The notes beneath the pieces were generated by a model that was not told the DNA's origin, made no database searches, and was given only the letters and a program-made list of their open reading frames with translations. From assembly GCA_035607415.1 (NCBI GenBank), contig DATNAQ010000044.1:140706-204705 (forward strand): DNA of 64,000 nucleotides, written 5' to 3'. This DNA comes from JAQBQH01 sp035607415 (GTDB taxonomy: Bacteria; Myxococcota_A; Polyangia; Palsa-1104). The position numbers and the translations under genes are program-made. Below, one piece after another: positions 40,593 to 51,048 of this stretch; within the stretch, counting starts at the first letter, position 1, and the number at the start of each line of letters is the position of its first letter.

Positions 40593-41207
40593 ATGGCCGG
40601 TACCGCTCATTCCCACCGCCGCAAAGCGCCCGAGTCACGCGCCGATGCGAAGGCCGAGACGCGCGAGGCGCTGATCGACGCCGCCGCCGCGCTGTTCGGC
40701 AAGCACGGCTTCGACGCCCCCAGCCTCGACGACATCTGCGCCCGCGCCGGCTACACGCGTGGCGCCTTCTACGTGCACTTCAAGAGCCGCGAGGAGCTCA
40801 TCGTCGCCGTCGTCGAGCGCCACAGCCGCCGCGCGCTCGACGCCATCGTCGGCGCGGGCGATGAAGTCGATCTCGCCGCGGTGGTGCGCCGCTTCACCGA
40901 CGCCGTGGCCACCGGTCGCTACCCGCGCGGCGGCGCCGTGAAGCTCCACCACTTCCTCGACGCCTGCGCCCGCTCGCGCCTGCTCCGCGAGCGGCAGTCG
41001 GCGCACCTCGATCGCACGCGCGCGCGCCTCGCCGCCGCCACGCGCGCGGCGCAATCCGCCCGCGCCGTGCGCCCCGACCTCCCCGCCGACGACGTCGCCC
41101 TCATCCTCATGACCATCGTCATGGGCGTCGAGCAGCTGCTCGAGCTCGGCTACCCCTTCGACATCCGCGCCGGCGCCGCCGCCCTGCTCCGCCTGCTGCG
41201 GCCGTAG
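40593..41207 (+). CDS. TetR-family transcriptional repressor
   Basis: A 204-residue regulator. The N-terminal helix-turn-helix is typical: TREALIDAAAALFGKHGFDAPSLDDICARAGYTRGAFYVHFKSREELI (about residues 23-70). The C-terminal ligand domain is helical with no further motif. ATG 40593 leaves no ribosome site, the operator ending seven bases upstream. With two matching palindromes between it and the AlkB-like gene, it most likely represses both and responds to an alkane or fatty-acid-like ligand (inference). Confidence 0.93.
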   Translation: MAGTAHSHRRKAPESRADAKAETREALIDAAAALFGKHGFDAPSLDDICARAGYTRGAFYVHFKSREELIVAVVERHSRRALDAIVGAGDEVDLAAVVRRFTDAVATGRYPRGGAVKLHHFLDACARSRLLRERQSAHLDRTRARLAAATRAAQSARAVRPDLPADDVALILMTIVMGVEQLLELGYPFDIRAGAAALLRLLRP

Positions 41208-41314
41208 CTCCGGGCCATCTTCGCGCGTACGTCCTCGCTCCCTCGGTCACGGGCGGGAGCCCGCTCCCTCGGTCGCTCCGGGCGTGCGCGCAAATCTGGC
41301 TCCGGAGCTGCGGC
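41199..41314. repeat. Imperfect inverted repeat with internal direct repeats
   Basis: About 32-base arms: GGCCGTAGCTCCGG-GCCATC at the left (from about 41201) matches GGCCGCAGCTCCGG-AGCCAG read from the right end, and both continue to GCGCGTACG / GCGCGCACG. Between the arms GCTCCCTCGGTC occurs twice. The left arm includes the tetR stop. It fills the gap between convergent genes and may be an eroded MITE or a bidirectional terminator. Confidence 0.65.
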
Positions 41315-41359
41315 CTCGCCGAGCGACGGTCTGACAACCGAGGGGAACTAGGGGGCGGT

Positions 41360-42283
41360 CTAGTGTTTTCCGCCGAACATGACGAAGCCGAGCAGACCGA
41401 CGGCGACGATGATGAGCACGACCACGACGATCCACGCCGCGTTCGACTTCGACGGCGCCAGCGGCGTCGGCGACGTCTGCGAGCGGCGAGCCTCGAGCTC
41501 GGCCAGCGCCGCCGCCGTCGACCGCACGCCCGACACGCTCGAGCCGAACCCGTTGACGCCCGAGATCGATCCCGTCCCCGAGCCAGGCCCCGTCCCCGTC
41601 GTGGTCCGAATCGACGGCAGCGACGGAATCGACGGCAGCGAGCTCGAGTGCACTCCGCTCTGCCCCGACTTCGAGCCCGTCCCCGACCCGGGGTTCGTGT
41701 TGCCCGTCCGCGACCGGATCTTGCGGTCGCCGTCCGTCGGCGTGAACTCGTTGATCACGCTGTCGACACGCGAGTCGGTCACGATCTTCTTCGCGTTCGA
41801 CAGGAACGCGAAGTACGACTCCTCCATGTCGTCGAAGTCCATCGGCCCATCGCACTCGTCGCAGCGGCACGACGGCGCCTTGAACGGCTGCGCCTGCGCC
41901 AGGTCCCGCGTCTCGACGAGCAGCACCTTCTCGAGGTCGCAGTTGGGGCAGAAGTACGGGGCGTAAAAGCTCTTTACGACGCCCTGGCCGGTAAAGTTGT
42001 TGACCAGGTTGATCTGAGCGACGATCGCCGGCGAGCACTCCACCAGGATCACCTTGGCGCCGTTTTTCTCGACCTTCCCCAGCCAGTTGACCCAGTCACG
42101 TACACCGCAGGAGTTGATACGCTCGATCTCCGACACGTCGATGACCGCGGTCCCGCTGCCGATCTTGTCGCTCAAGCTGGCGAGCTCGTTGTCCTCGTCG
42201 ATGACGCCGGAGAGCTTTACGTAGGTGACGTCCTCCCGGTTGTGTACCGAGGCCTGGAACTTGGGATTCATTGTCGCCGCCAT
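41360..42283 (-). CDS. STAS-zinc ribbon protein with C-terminal membrane anchor
   Basis: A 307-residue protein. Residues 1-110 are a STAS domain (GVIDEDNEL, ERINSCGVRDWVNW with Ser58, ILVECSPAIVAQ); after SFYAPY comes the ribbon CPNC (112-115) and CDEC (141-144), then DMEESYFAFL. Every key position has the same residue number as in the protein at 33314. A long Ser/Gly/Thr-rich linker (about 170-275) leads to a single C-terminal helix (NAAWIVVVVLIIVAVGLLGFVMF), so the STAS module faces the cytoplasm from a tail anchor. It is the last gene of the minus-strand run that starts at 50960 and follows the giant TPR gene by 37 bases. ATG 42283 or 42271. Confidence 0.87.
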   Translation of the reverse strand: MAATMNPKFQASVHNREDVTYVKLSGVIDEDNELASLSDKIGSGTAVIDVSEIERINSCGVRDWVNWLGKVEKNGAKVILVECSPAIVAQINLVNNFTGQGVVKSFYAPYFCPNCDLEKVLLVETRDLAQAQPFKAPSCRCDECDGPMDFDDMEESYFAFLSNAKKIVTDSRVDSVINEFTPTDGDRKIRSRTGNTNPGSGTGSKSGQSGVHSSSLPSIPSLPSIRTTTGTGPGSGTGSISGVNGFGSSVSGVRSTAAALAELEARRSQTSPTPLAPSKSNAAWIVVVVLIIVAVGLLGFVMFGGKH

Positions 42284-42320
42284 GTTAGACCGTGGTTGAG
42301 ATTCTGTCCAGCCGCCCGCA

Positions 42321-45300
42321 TTACAGCCTACCTGTCGGATCGCCTAATGTAGATCGTAGTTCGTGATACGCATCCGAAAGGAAGAAACGCACCAGCTCGG
42401 CTCCACCCGCCACCTGGCCGAGCGCCACCGCGCCGTCCGGTGACACCGCCAATTCCTCGCCTCCCAGCCGCGCCAGCATGCGCGCTGCGGCACCGACATC
42501 GTCGCACGCGAGCAGACCGGCGCGATCAGCCGCCTGCCCGAGCGCTGCGAACCAACCTTCGATCGATGCTCCCGGTGCGAGCCCCTGGAGGCGCTCCACC
42601 GCCTTCGCCGCTTTTCGCGGCAACGCCTTGACGAACTCCTGCACCTGCTGCTCGCGCTCCGCCTCGGGCTTGATCAGCTGATCGAGGAGGTGGCCCACCT
42701 CGGCCCGCTGCGCCGCGCGCAGGCGCGTCACGATCGCGTAGCCGCCGCGCAGCGGCTCGAACGCGCGTCCGAGGAGGAAGCGTCTCTCGCCGTCGGGCCG
42801 CTCGACGAACGCGGCCTCGATGATCACCGTCGGCTTGGGCGAGTCGAACATCACCACGCCGCCCGGCACCTGCTGCGCGACGTACACGTCGGCGCTCACG
42901 CCGAAGAGGCGCTGCGCGTCGACGACGCAGACCTTGAAGCCGGGGTCGTGCACCGCCGAGGCCGGCATGGCGTCGTGCACCGCCGGAACGCCGTAGACCT
43001 CGTCGAGCGTCTCGCGCACCGCGGCCAGCGCCTCGGTGTACGCGCCGAGCACCGGCGGCGGCAACAGACGGGTGCGCCGCAGCTCCTCGGACAAGGAGCC
43101 GCGCTTCACGTTGGCACGGAAGGTCGGGGGTCGATCGGTCGCCTCCGCGTAGCCGAGCAGCGCCAGCATCGTGCCGACGCGCGCCGCGCGATCGAGATCG
43201 CCCGAGCGCTGATAGACCGACACGAGCAGGCGATACGCCGGCGCGTGCCGCAGATCCGACCCGAGCACGAGCAAGAGCTCCTCGCGCGCGAGGTTGAGCG
43301 TGTTGTCGCCGATGGCGAGCAGCTCGGCCGCGGCCACGCGATCGTCGTGGCTCTCCGGCGCGCGCGCCAGCACCTGGCGGTACGCGTCGATGGCGCGGTT
43401 GCGATCGTCGATGGCGACGAAGAAGCGCGCCATGCCGCGACGGAGTATCAGCTCCACCTCGGGCCCACGCGCCTCGGCGACCTTGAGCGCCTCGTCGATG
43501 ATGTTCTGCGCCTGCCCGCGATCGCCCGCCGCCGCCGCGCGCCGCGCCAGCGACAACGCCGCCGGCGGATACGACGGATCGAGATCGATCGCGCGCCGGT
43601 ACGCGCGCCCCGCCCCCGCCGCGTCGCCCGACGCCTCGGCGATGCGCCCGAGATAATCGTAGTAGCGCGCCAGCTCCTCCGGCGGCGCCGTGTTGCCCGG
43701 CGTGGCCGCGAGCTGGATCAGCCGCTCGCACGTGCGATGCGCCTCGCTGTAACGCCCGAGCAGGTACAGCTCCTGCGCCAGGCGGAAGTGCGCGTTGCGA
43801 TGCTCGCTGTCTTCTTCGATCAGCTCCTCGAGCGTGATCGCCGCGCGCGCCGGATCCATGGCGCCGTCGCCGAAGATCTCGGACAGGCGATAGCGCGCCG
43901 ACGACTTCGACTGCTGCGTCTTGGCGCGCCCGATGAACGCCTCGAGCACCACCGCCGCCGCGTCGAACCGCCGGAGCCGCTCGTGCAGCGACACCAGCGC
44001 GTCGACGATCTTGTACTCGTCGGGCGACAGCCGCAGCGCCTCCAGGTAGATCTGCTCGGCCGCCTCGATCTCGAACTCGCGCTCGCGCAACGATCCCTGC
44101 GCCACGAGCACGCGCGCCAGCGAGCCGCCCGCGTCACGCTTGCGATAGAGCTTCTCCAGCTCGCGGAACGTAGCGACGAAGTCGTACGCCTCGGGCGCCT
44201 GCTGGCAGAGCCCGACGAGGAGCTCGAGCGCGTCGCCGTTGTCGGGCCGGATCTCGAGCGCCACCACCAGCGACTCCGCCGCCGCGCGCAGATCGCCGGT
44301 CTTCTCGGCCACCACCGCGCGCTTGCGATAGAACTCCGAGCGCTCGACCGGATCGCCCTCGCGCGTGACCTTCTGCGTGAGGATGACCGCGATCGGCAGC
44401 GCGCGCTGGAACTCGCCGCGCGCGAAGTAGAGCTCGAACAGCGCGCGGTTCGCCGGCAAGCACTCGCGGTCGACGGTGAGCGCCGACTCGTAATACTGGA
44501 TGGCGCGATCCTGGTCGCCGAGCTTGTCGCCGTAGATCTGCCCGATGTGCGCGAACACGCCGGCGCGCTCTTTGTCCTCGGTCCACAGCTTGGCTTCGAG
44601 CTCGAGCGTCTGGATGACGCGCGGCCAATCTTCCTTGCGCAGGTAGAGGTCGCGCAAGCCGTGGACCGCCGGCAAGCACGACGGCGACGTCTTGATGGCC
44701 GCGTCGTAATAGCGGATCGCGTCGTCTTCCTTGCCGAACTTCGACTCCATGACGGAGCCGCACTTGAAGTACAGGATCGCCTTCTGCGCGCGGTCGTTGA
44801 CGATGCGGATCTGCCGCCGCGTGACCTCGACCAGCTCGGCCCAACGCTCGGTGCCTTCGTACAAACGGCCGAGCGCCTCGATCGCCTCTTTGTGCGACGG
44901 TGCGATGTCGAGGATCTTGCGATAGGACTCGATCGCGCGATCGGCGTCGCGCAGGCCCTCTTCGCACATCTGCGCGATGCGCAGGTAGAGCGCGATCGCC
45001 TCGTCGCCGCCGGCGGTGAGCGACAGCCGCGTCGTCAGGATGCCGACCAGCTTCTCCCAGTCGCGCGTGCGCTCGTAGTGCCGCTCGAGCGCATCCAGAC
45101 CTTCGCTATCGGTCGGATCGACCGAATGCAGGCGCTGATAAAGTCGCGCCGCCTCGACCGCGTCCTTCAGCTTCGCCGCCGCCACACGCGCCGCGCGCCG
45201 CAGGATCTCGACGCGCTTGACGTCGTCGCGCACCAGCTCGGCGCGCCGCTCGTAGGCGCCGATGAGCCCGGGCCAATCGGACTGCGCCGAGAAGATGCGC

Positions 45301-48300
45301 TCGAGCGCCGTCTGCGCCGTGTCGGCCTCGGGATCGAGCTCGAGCACGCGCAGGTACGACGCCGCCGCCTCGCCCGGCTGCCCGAGATATTGCAGCTGCA
45401 GCTGACCGCGCCGCGCGTACAGATCGGCCAATCGATAGGCGCGCGACCGCTGCACCTCGACGAGCCGGATGGCCGTCTCGTACAGCTCCATCGCCTGCCG
45501 CCACTTCTCGCGCTTGTAGCAGACGCGCTCGAACGCGGTGAAGCAGGCGCGCGACGCCGGATCGAGCCGGAACGACTCGGTGTACGCCGCCAGCGCGCCG
45601 TCGAGATCGCCGTTGCGCTCGAGGAGATCGCCCTTCTGCGACAACACGCTCGCGCGCTGCTGCGGATCGGTCGTCGCCTGCGCGCGCAGGTCGAGCACGC
45701 GGTTGAGCTCGTCGCCGCGCTTGAGCACCGAGTAGATCTCGGCCAACGACGCCAGCGCGTCGCCGTGGTGCGGATCGACCTTGAGCGCGTTCTCGAACGC
45801 CTCCGCCGCCGACTCGGGCCGCGACAGCCGCGACTTGCGGATGTCGCCGAGGCGCAGCCAGAGCTCGAGGCGCCGCGCCGGCTCCAGCGACGCTTCCAGC
45901 TGCAGCTCGCGCTCGATCGCCGCCGCCAGATCGGCGAAGCGTCCGCGCGACTCGTAGATGCGCTCGAGCGCGCGCGCCGCCTGCGGATCGCGCGGATCGG
46001 CCTCGTCGACGCGATGCCACGCGCGCGCCGCCGCGTCGGGATCGTTGAGCCGCCGCTCGTACAGATCGGCCAGCGACCGCGCTGCGCGCGCGATCTCCTT
46101 CGGCTCCTCGAGGAGCGCCAGCTCCGCCTCGCGCGACTCGGCCAGCTCTTCCCAGCGCTCGAGGTGCTCGAGCGCCTCGCACAACGCGCGCACCGTGCGC
46201 ACCGAGCGCGGCGCCCGCTTGAGCGCCTCGGCCAGCACGTCCCAGTTGCCCTCGCGACGGCACAGCCGCTCGAGCCCCGAGAGCGCCGCCGCGTTGGCCG
46301 GATCGAGCTTGAGCGCCTCGCGATAGGCCGAGAGCGCGGCCTTCAGATCGCCGCCGTCGGCCATGTCGGCCGCGCGCGCCATCTCGAGGTGCAGCTCGAG
46401 CTGCCGATCGCGATCGGTCGCCAGCTTCAGCTCGCGCCGCAGCACCTCGAGCAGATCGCCGAGCCGCTTGTGCCGGCGATGCAGCGTCGCCAGCGCCGCC
46501 AGCGCCGCCATGCACTTCTCGTCGCGCTCGAGCGCGCGCTCGTACGAACGGCGCGCCGAGTCGTCGTCCGACAGGCGCTTTTCGTAGATGTCACCGATCT
46601 CGCACAGGAGCGCCGCCGCGCGCGTCCCCGCCGCGCTCTTGGCCGCGTGCTCGCGCAGCTCGACGGCGCGCGCCCACTTGCCGCCCTCGCCGAGCAGGCG
46701 CGCGAACGCGTGCAGCGTCGTCACGTCGTCGGGCTGCAGCTCGAGCGCCTTCTCGTAGTGCTCGTGCGCCGTCTTCTGATCGCCGAGGTGCTCGCCGGCG
46801 ACGCGCGCCAGCTGCCGGTGCAGCCGCGCCTGCGCCGCCTTCGCCCGCACCAGGCCGATCAGCGCCTTGAGCGCCGTCGCCAGCTCCTGCCACTTGCCGT
46901 GCTTGCGGTAGAGCATGACGCGCCCGGCGTGCACCAACAGATCATCCGGATCGCGATCGGCCGCCGCGGTGAACGCCGACTCCGCCGCGTTCGGATCGTC
47001 GGCCTCGAGCGCCAGCGAGCCGGCGATCGCGAAATAGGTCGCGCCGCGCCGCGCGTCGACGTTCGGCGCCGTGCCGAGCCGCTCGTAGGTCACCTGCAGC
47101 GCCGCCTGATCGCGCGCCCGCCGATAGGCGCGCGCCAGCGCCTCGAGCGCCCCGCGCTGCCCCGACGCCTCGGCCGCTTCGCGCCAGCGCGCGATCGTCG
47201 TCTCCGCCGACTCGCCGTCGATCTCGCTCGCCCGCGCCGCCAGCGCCACCTGCGCCGCGCCCGCCGGACCGCGCGCGCGCCCCGTCGTCTCGAGCACGTG
47301 CGCCGCTTCCGACGCCGCGCCGCGCAGGATGCGCAGCCGCGCCAGCACCATCGCCACCGCCGCGTCCGCCGGCGCCGCCATGTGCAGCCGCGCGTACAAG
47401 ACCTCGGCCCGCGCCGCATCGCCGACGCGCGCGTCCCACAGCTCGGCCGCGCGGCGCAGATAGGCGTTCGACCACGCCGGCGATCCCGCCATGCGCGCGA
47501 GCTGCTCCCACGCCTCGGCCGCGCGCGCCCACTCGCCGCGCTTGGCCTCGAGCCGCGTGCGCGCGCGCCACGCCAGCATCGCGCCGAAATCCTCGCGCCG
47601 GCCGTTCGTCGCCGCGGTGAGCTCGTTCACCAGCTCGGCCGCTTCGCCTTCGCCGCCGGTGTGCTCGAGCGCGCCCGCGAGCAGGAACTGCGTCGCCGCG
47701 CGCTCGGCACCGGTGCCGCCGTCGTCGAGCGCCTGCAGCTTGGTGCGATACACGTCGGCGCCGTGCTGCTCGTCCATCTCGAGCAGCCGCTCGACGAGAT
47801 ACGGCAGCGTGTCCGAGCCTTCCTCTTTGGCCGCGCCGAACGCGCGCGTGATGATCGCGCGCGCCGCGTTGACGTCGCCGAGACGATCCTGCGCCGTCGC
47901 CGCTGCTTCGGCAAGCGCGTCGAGATCCGCCTCCGCCGTCTCCGCCGGCCCGACCGACTTCACCAGCGGCGCCCAGCTTCCCGCGAGCGCCAGCGCCAAT
48001 CGCCGCGCCACGCGCCCTTCGTCGCCCGCCTGCGCCAGCACCTCCGACGCCTGCGCCGCGTCGCGCACGCGCCACAACAAGAGCGCGCCGAGCTCGGCGA
48101 TGTCCGCCTTGTCGCCGCGCTTCTTCGTCTCCGAGATGCACGCCTGCAAGAGCGCGTCGTCCTTCAGCTCGATCGCCGCCGCCAGCTTGATCGCCGGCAC
48201 CAGCGGATGCTCCACTTTGTCGACGAAGCCGAGCGCTTTTTGCACGTCGCCGCGGCCGTCCCACGCGAGCAGCGCCGCGCGCACCTTCAGATCCGCAGCG

Positions 48301-48545
48301 CGCTTCTTCGCCTTCGCTTCGGCGTCGCTGACCGCGCCGCCCTTCTTCTTGTTGCTGCTGGTGCTTTCGCTTTCGAGCGACTCCGCTTCGGCGGCGATGA
48401 GCGCGAGCAATTCGTCGACGGGCGATTCCGCCGACGGTGAGAGCAGCGAAGGTTGTGAATCGACGGCGCCGCGCGGCAACGGCGGCGGACTCCCGCGGCG
48501 GGCTCCAGATGCCGACGCCGGCGGCTGCGACAGCCCGTCAGCCAT
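42321..48545 (-). CDS. Giant cytoplasmic TPR protein (2074 residues)
   Basis: No signal peptide. After a low-complexity start (Ser/Pro-rich, SSNKKKGG) the protein is a solenoid of dozens of TPR units up to about residue 1740 (for example AARAWHRVDEADPRDPQAARALERIYESRGRFADLAAAIEREL). The last 330 or so residues are a different, globular domain I do not recognise (VYVAQQVPGGVVMFDSPKPTVIIEAAFVERP, RRFLLGRAFEPLRGGYAI). It has the feel of a degenerate metalloprotease-like fold, but no HExxH is present, so this is a guess. Start ATG 48545 follows GGGGTGA. It sits between a Ser/Thr kinase and a STAS-ZR membrane protein and may be their scaffold. One of the largest genes in the window. Confidence 0.87.
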   Translation of the reverse strand: MADGLSQPPASASGARRGSPPPLPRGAVDSQPSLLSPSAESPVDELLALIAAEAESLESESTSSNKKKGGAVSDAEAKAKKRAADLKVRAALLAWDGRGDVQKALGFVDKVEHPLVPAIKLAAAIELKDDALLQACISETKKRGDKADIAELGALLLWRVRDAAQASEVLAQAGDEGRVARRLALALAGSWAPLVKSVGPAETAEADLDALAEAAATAQDRLGDVNAARAIITRAFGAAKEEGSDTLPYLVERLLEMDEQHGADVYRTKLQALDDGGTGAERAATQFLLAGALEHTGGEGEAAELVNELTAATNGRREDFGAMLAWRARTRLEAKRGEWARAAEAWEQLARMAGSPAWSNAYLRRAAELWDARVGDAARAEVLYARLHMAAPADAAVAMVLARLRILRGAASEAAHVLETTGRARGPAGAAQVALAARASEIDGESAETTIARWREAAEASGQRGALEALARAYRRARDQAALQVTYERLGTAPNVDARRGATYFAIAGSLALEADDPNAAESAFTAAADRDPDDLLVHAGRVMLYRKHGKWQELATALKALIGLVRAKAAQARLHRQLARVAGEHLGDQKTAHEHYEKALELQPDDVTTLHAFARLLGEGGKWARAVELREHAAKSAAGTRAAALLCEIGDIYEKRLSDDDSARRSYERALERDEKCMAALAALATLHRRHKRLGDLLEVLRRELKLATDRDRQLELHLEMARAADMADGGDLKAALSAYREALKLDPANAAALSGLERLCRREGNWDVLAEALKRAPRSVRTVRALCEALEHLERWEELAESREAELALLEEPKEIARAARSLADLYERRLNDPDAAARAWHRVDEADPRDPQAARALERIYESRGRFADLAAAIERELQLEASLEPARRLELWLRLGDIRKSRLSRPESAAEAFENALKVDPHHGDALASLAEIYSVLKRGDELNRVLDLRAQATTDPQQRASVLSQKGDLLERNGDLDGALAAYTESFRLDPASRACFTAFERVCYKREKWRQAMELYETAIRLVEVQRSRAYRLADLYARRGQLQLQYLGQPGEAAASYLRVLELDPEADTAQTALERIFSAQSDWPGLIGAYERRAELVRDDVKRVEILRRAARVAAAKLKDAVEAARLYQRLHSVDPTDSEGLDALERHYERTRDWEKLVGILTTRLSLTAGGDEAIALYLRIAQMCEEGLRDADRAIESYRKILDIAPSHKEAIEALGRLYEGTERWAELVEVTRRQIRIVNDRAQKAILYFKCGSVMESKFGKEDDAIRYYDAAIKTSPSCLPAVHGLRDLYLRKEDWPRVIQTLELEAKLWTEDKERAGVFAHIGQIYGDKLGDQDRAIQYYESALTVDRECLPANRALFELYFARGEFQRALPIAVILTQKVTREGDPVERSEFYRKRAVVAEKTGDLRAAAESLVVALEIRPDNGDALELLVGLCQQAPEAYDFVATFRELEKLYRKRDAGGSLARVLVAQGSLREREFEIEAAEQIYLEALRLSPDEYKIVDALVSLHERLRRFDAAAVVLEAFIGRAKTQQSKSSARYRLSEIFGDGAMDPARAAITLEELIEEDSEHRNAHFRLAQELYLLGRYSEAHRTCERLIQLAATPGNTAPPEELARYYDYLGRIAEASGDAAGAGRAYRRAIDLDPSYPPAALSLARRAAAAGDRGQAQNIIDEALKVAEARGPEVELILRRGMARFFVAIDDRNRAIDAYRQVLARAPESHDDRVAAAELLAIGDNTLNLAREELLLVLGSDLRHAPAYRLLVSVYQRSGDLDRAARVGTMLALLGYAEATDRPPTFRANVKRGSLSEELRRTRLLPPPVLGAYTEALAAVRETLDEVYGVPAVHDAMPASAVHDPGFKVCVVDAQRLFGVSADVYVAQQVPGGVVMFDSPKPTVIIEAAFVERPDGERRFLLGRAFEPLRGGYAIVTRLRAAQRAEVGHLLDQLIKPEAEREQQVQEFVKALPRKAAKAVERLQGLAPGASIEGWFAALGQAADRAGLLACDDVGAAARMLARLGGEELAVSPDGAVALGQVAGGAELVRFFLSDAYHELRSTLGDPTGRL

Positions 48546-48568
48546 GCCGAGTCACCCCGTCAGCCATG
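48534..48568 (-). repeat. Duplicated translation start (13-base direct repeat)
   Basis: CATGGCTGACGGG occurs at 48556-48568 and 48534-48546, 22 bases apart on the minus strand. The downstream ATG (48545) opens the 2074-residue frame. The upstream ATG (48567) is out of frame and reads nine codons to a TGA that overlaps the real start region. This could be a leader peptide or simply a duplication scar. Confidence 0.8.
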
Positions 48569-48590
48569 GATCACACACATGCGGGGTATG

Positions 48591-48618
48591 ATTGTAACAG
48601 ACGTAGTCCCGCTTGCAA
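48591..48618 (-). promoter_or_regulatory. Putative promoter of the giant TPR gene
   Basis: On the minus strand TTGCAA (48613-48618), a 16-base spacer and TACAAT (48591-48596). A transcript would start near 48584 and cover the duplicated start. The gene can therefore be transcribed independently of the upstream kinase gene. Confidence 0.55.
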
Positions 48619-48657
48619 AGGCCGGGCGCGAAGAGTTTAAGGTGAAATTTTGAAGTC

Positions 48658-49899
<1,242 letters not shown>

Positions 49900-49925
49900 T
49901 GAGTGGGGGAGCCTGTTCTGGAAGT

Positions 49926-50960
49926 TTACCAGCTAAGCTTGGCGCGTGCGCCACCTTTGATCGTGAGCTCCACGGTTTTCTCTTTGCTGCCGTCGTGGCT
50001 CTTGTACGCGATGTTGTGCGTGCCCTCGGGGATACCGGCTTCATCCCACAAACCGATGTCCTTGCCGTCGACGCGCACGCGCGCCCACGGGTCGAGCTTC
50101 GTTGACAGGATCCCGAACGCGAACGTCTTCTCCGTGTCCTTGCCGGTGGCCACCGTCAGGTGCACGTTGCCGAACATGTGGTACTGCTGGTTCTCGAAGC
50201 TGACGACGTACTTGCCCGGCGGCAGCGCGAACTTCTTGAGCGGCGTCGTCCTCTCGAGGTCGCGCCCGTTGATGTAGATGTGGCAGGGAAACGACGCGTC
50301 GACCGAGATCGTGCCGAGCACGTGCTCCTTCGCCAGCGTCGCGCGAACGGTGTCGGCGATCTTGCCGTCGGGCTTGACGCGCAAGTAATCGGCGAGGAAG
50401 AGCCGCTCCTGTCCGCGGTCGCCGGTCTTGCCGTAGACGGCGCCGAGGAGGCGATACGGACCGGGCAGATCGGGATCCAGCAGAAGGGCCGCCTGCAGCT
50501 CGTTGACCGCCGGCTGCCAGCGCTTGGCCTGCGCGTCTTTCTTGCCCTCTTCGAAGAGCCGCTTCGACTCGACCGTCGCCGCGGCCGGCTTGAACAGCGT
50601 CTCGGCGAACGGCGCCGGCGCATCTTCGAGGCGCTTGGCCTCCGCCTCGGCGCGCGCCTTGCGCGCCGGATCGGCCTCGGGCCGGCCGGCGAAGCGTCGG
50701 TACTCGCCGATCGCCTCCTCGTATTGACCGGCGAGCGTGTAGATCTCGGCGAGCCGATACTCGGGCGACGGATCCTTCGGCCTCAGCGCGGCGAGCCCGC
50801 GAAAGAGTGCCACCGCGCGCGGGTACTCACCTTTGACCACCGCTGCCTCTGCCTCCTTCTCGAGCCAGGCTCCATCTTCGGCAGCCACCGCACTCGACGG
50901 GATGAAGGTAGGTAGAACGGTGCACGAAACCAAAAGCAAGGCAGCGACGGGGTTTCTCAT
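49926..50960 (-). CDS. Exported TPR protein with PEGA domains
   Basis: A 344-residue protein with a signal peptide (cleavage near SSAVAAED). Residues about 35-190 hold TPR units (VVKGEYPRAVALFRGLAALRPKDPSPEYRLAEIYTLAGQYEEAIGEY, AKRWQPAVNELQAALLLDPDLPGPYRLLGAVYGKTG). A PEGA domain follows (GTISVDASFPCHIYINGRDLERTTPLKKFALPPGKY), then a second PEGA-like strand set (STKLDPWARVRVDGKDIGLWDEAGIPEGTHNI). It would sit in the periplasm, possibly at the peptidoglycan. ATG 50960 is used; the longer frame upstream crosses the divergent promoter. It heads the minus-strand signalling run and is divergent from the HATPase gene. Confidence 0.85.
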   Translation of the reverse strand: MRNPVAALLLVSCTVLPTFIPSSAVAAEDGAWLEKEAEAAVVKGEYPRAVALFRGLAALRPKDPSPEYRLAEIYTLAGQYEEAIGEYRRFAGRPEADPARKARAEAEAKRLEDAPAPFAETLFKPAAATVESKRLFEEGKKDAQAKRWQPAVNELQAALLLDPDLPGPYRLLGAVYGKTGDRGQERLFLADYLRVKPDGKIADTVRATLAKEHVLGTISVDASFPCHIYINGRDLERTTPLKKFALPPGKYVVSFENQQYHMFGNVHLTVATGKDTEKTFAFGILSTKLDPWARVRVDGKDIGLWDEAGIPEGTHNIAYKSHDGSKEKTVELTIKGGARAKLSW

Positions 50961-50993
50961 CTTTTGGGCGCCATGACGATACCACGTCCGTGA

Positions 50994-51022
50994 TTGCTTT
51001 CGCCGCAAAATTCCGATACGAT
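50994..51022 (+). promoter_or_regulatory. Putative promoter of the HATPase/STAS operon
   Basis: TTGCTT (50994-50999), a 17-base spacer and TACGAT (51017-51022). It would start transcripts near 51029, about 20-26 bases before the start codons. The same 88-base space serves the divergent TPR-PEGA gene. Confidence 0.55.
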
Positions 51023-51048
51023 AGTACGCCAAGCCCAATCTGGCCACG

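Noticed and set aside
42690..48440. A 1916-codon open frame on the plus strand opposite the giant TPR gene
   Set aside because: It is Arg/Leu/Ala-rich with no motif and mirrors the codon bias of the TPR gene; an antisense shadow.
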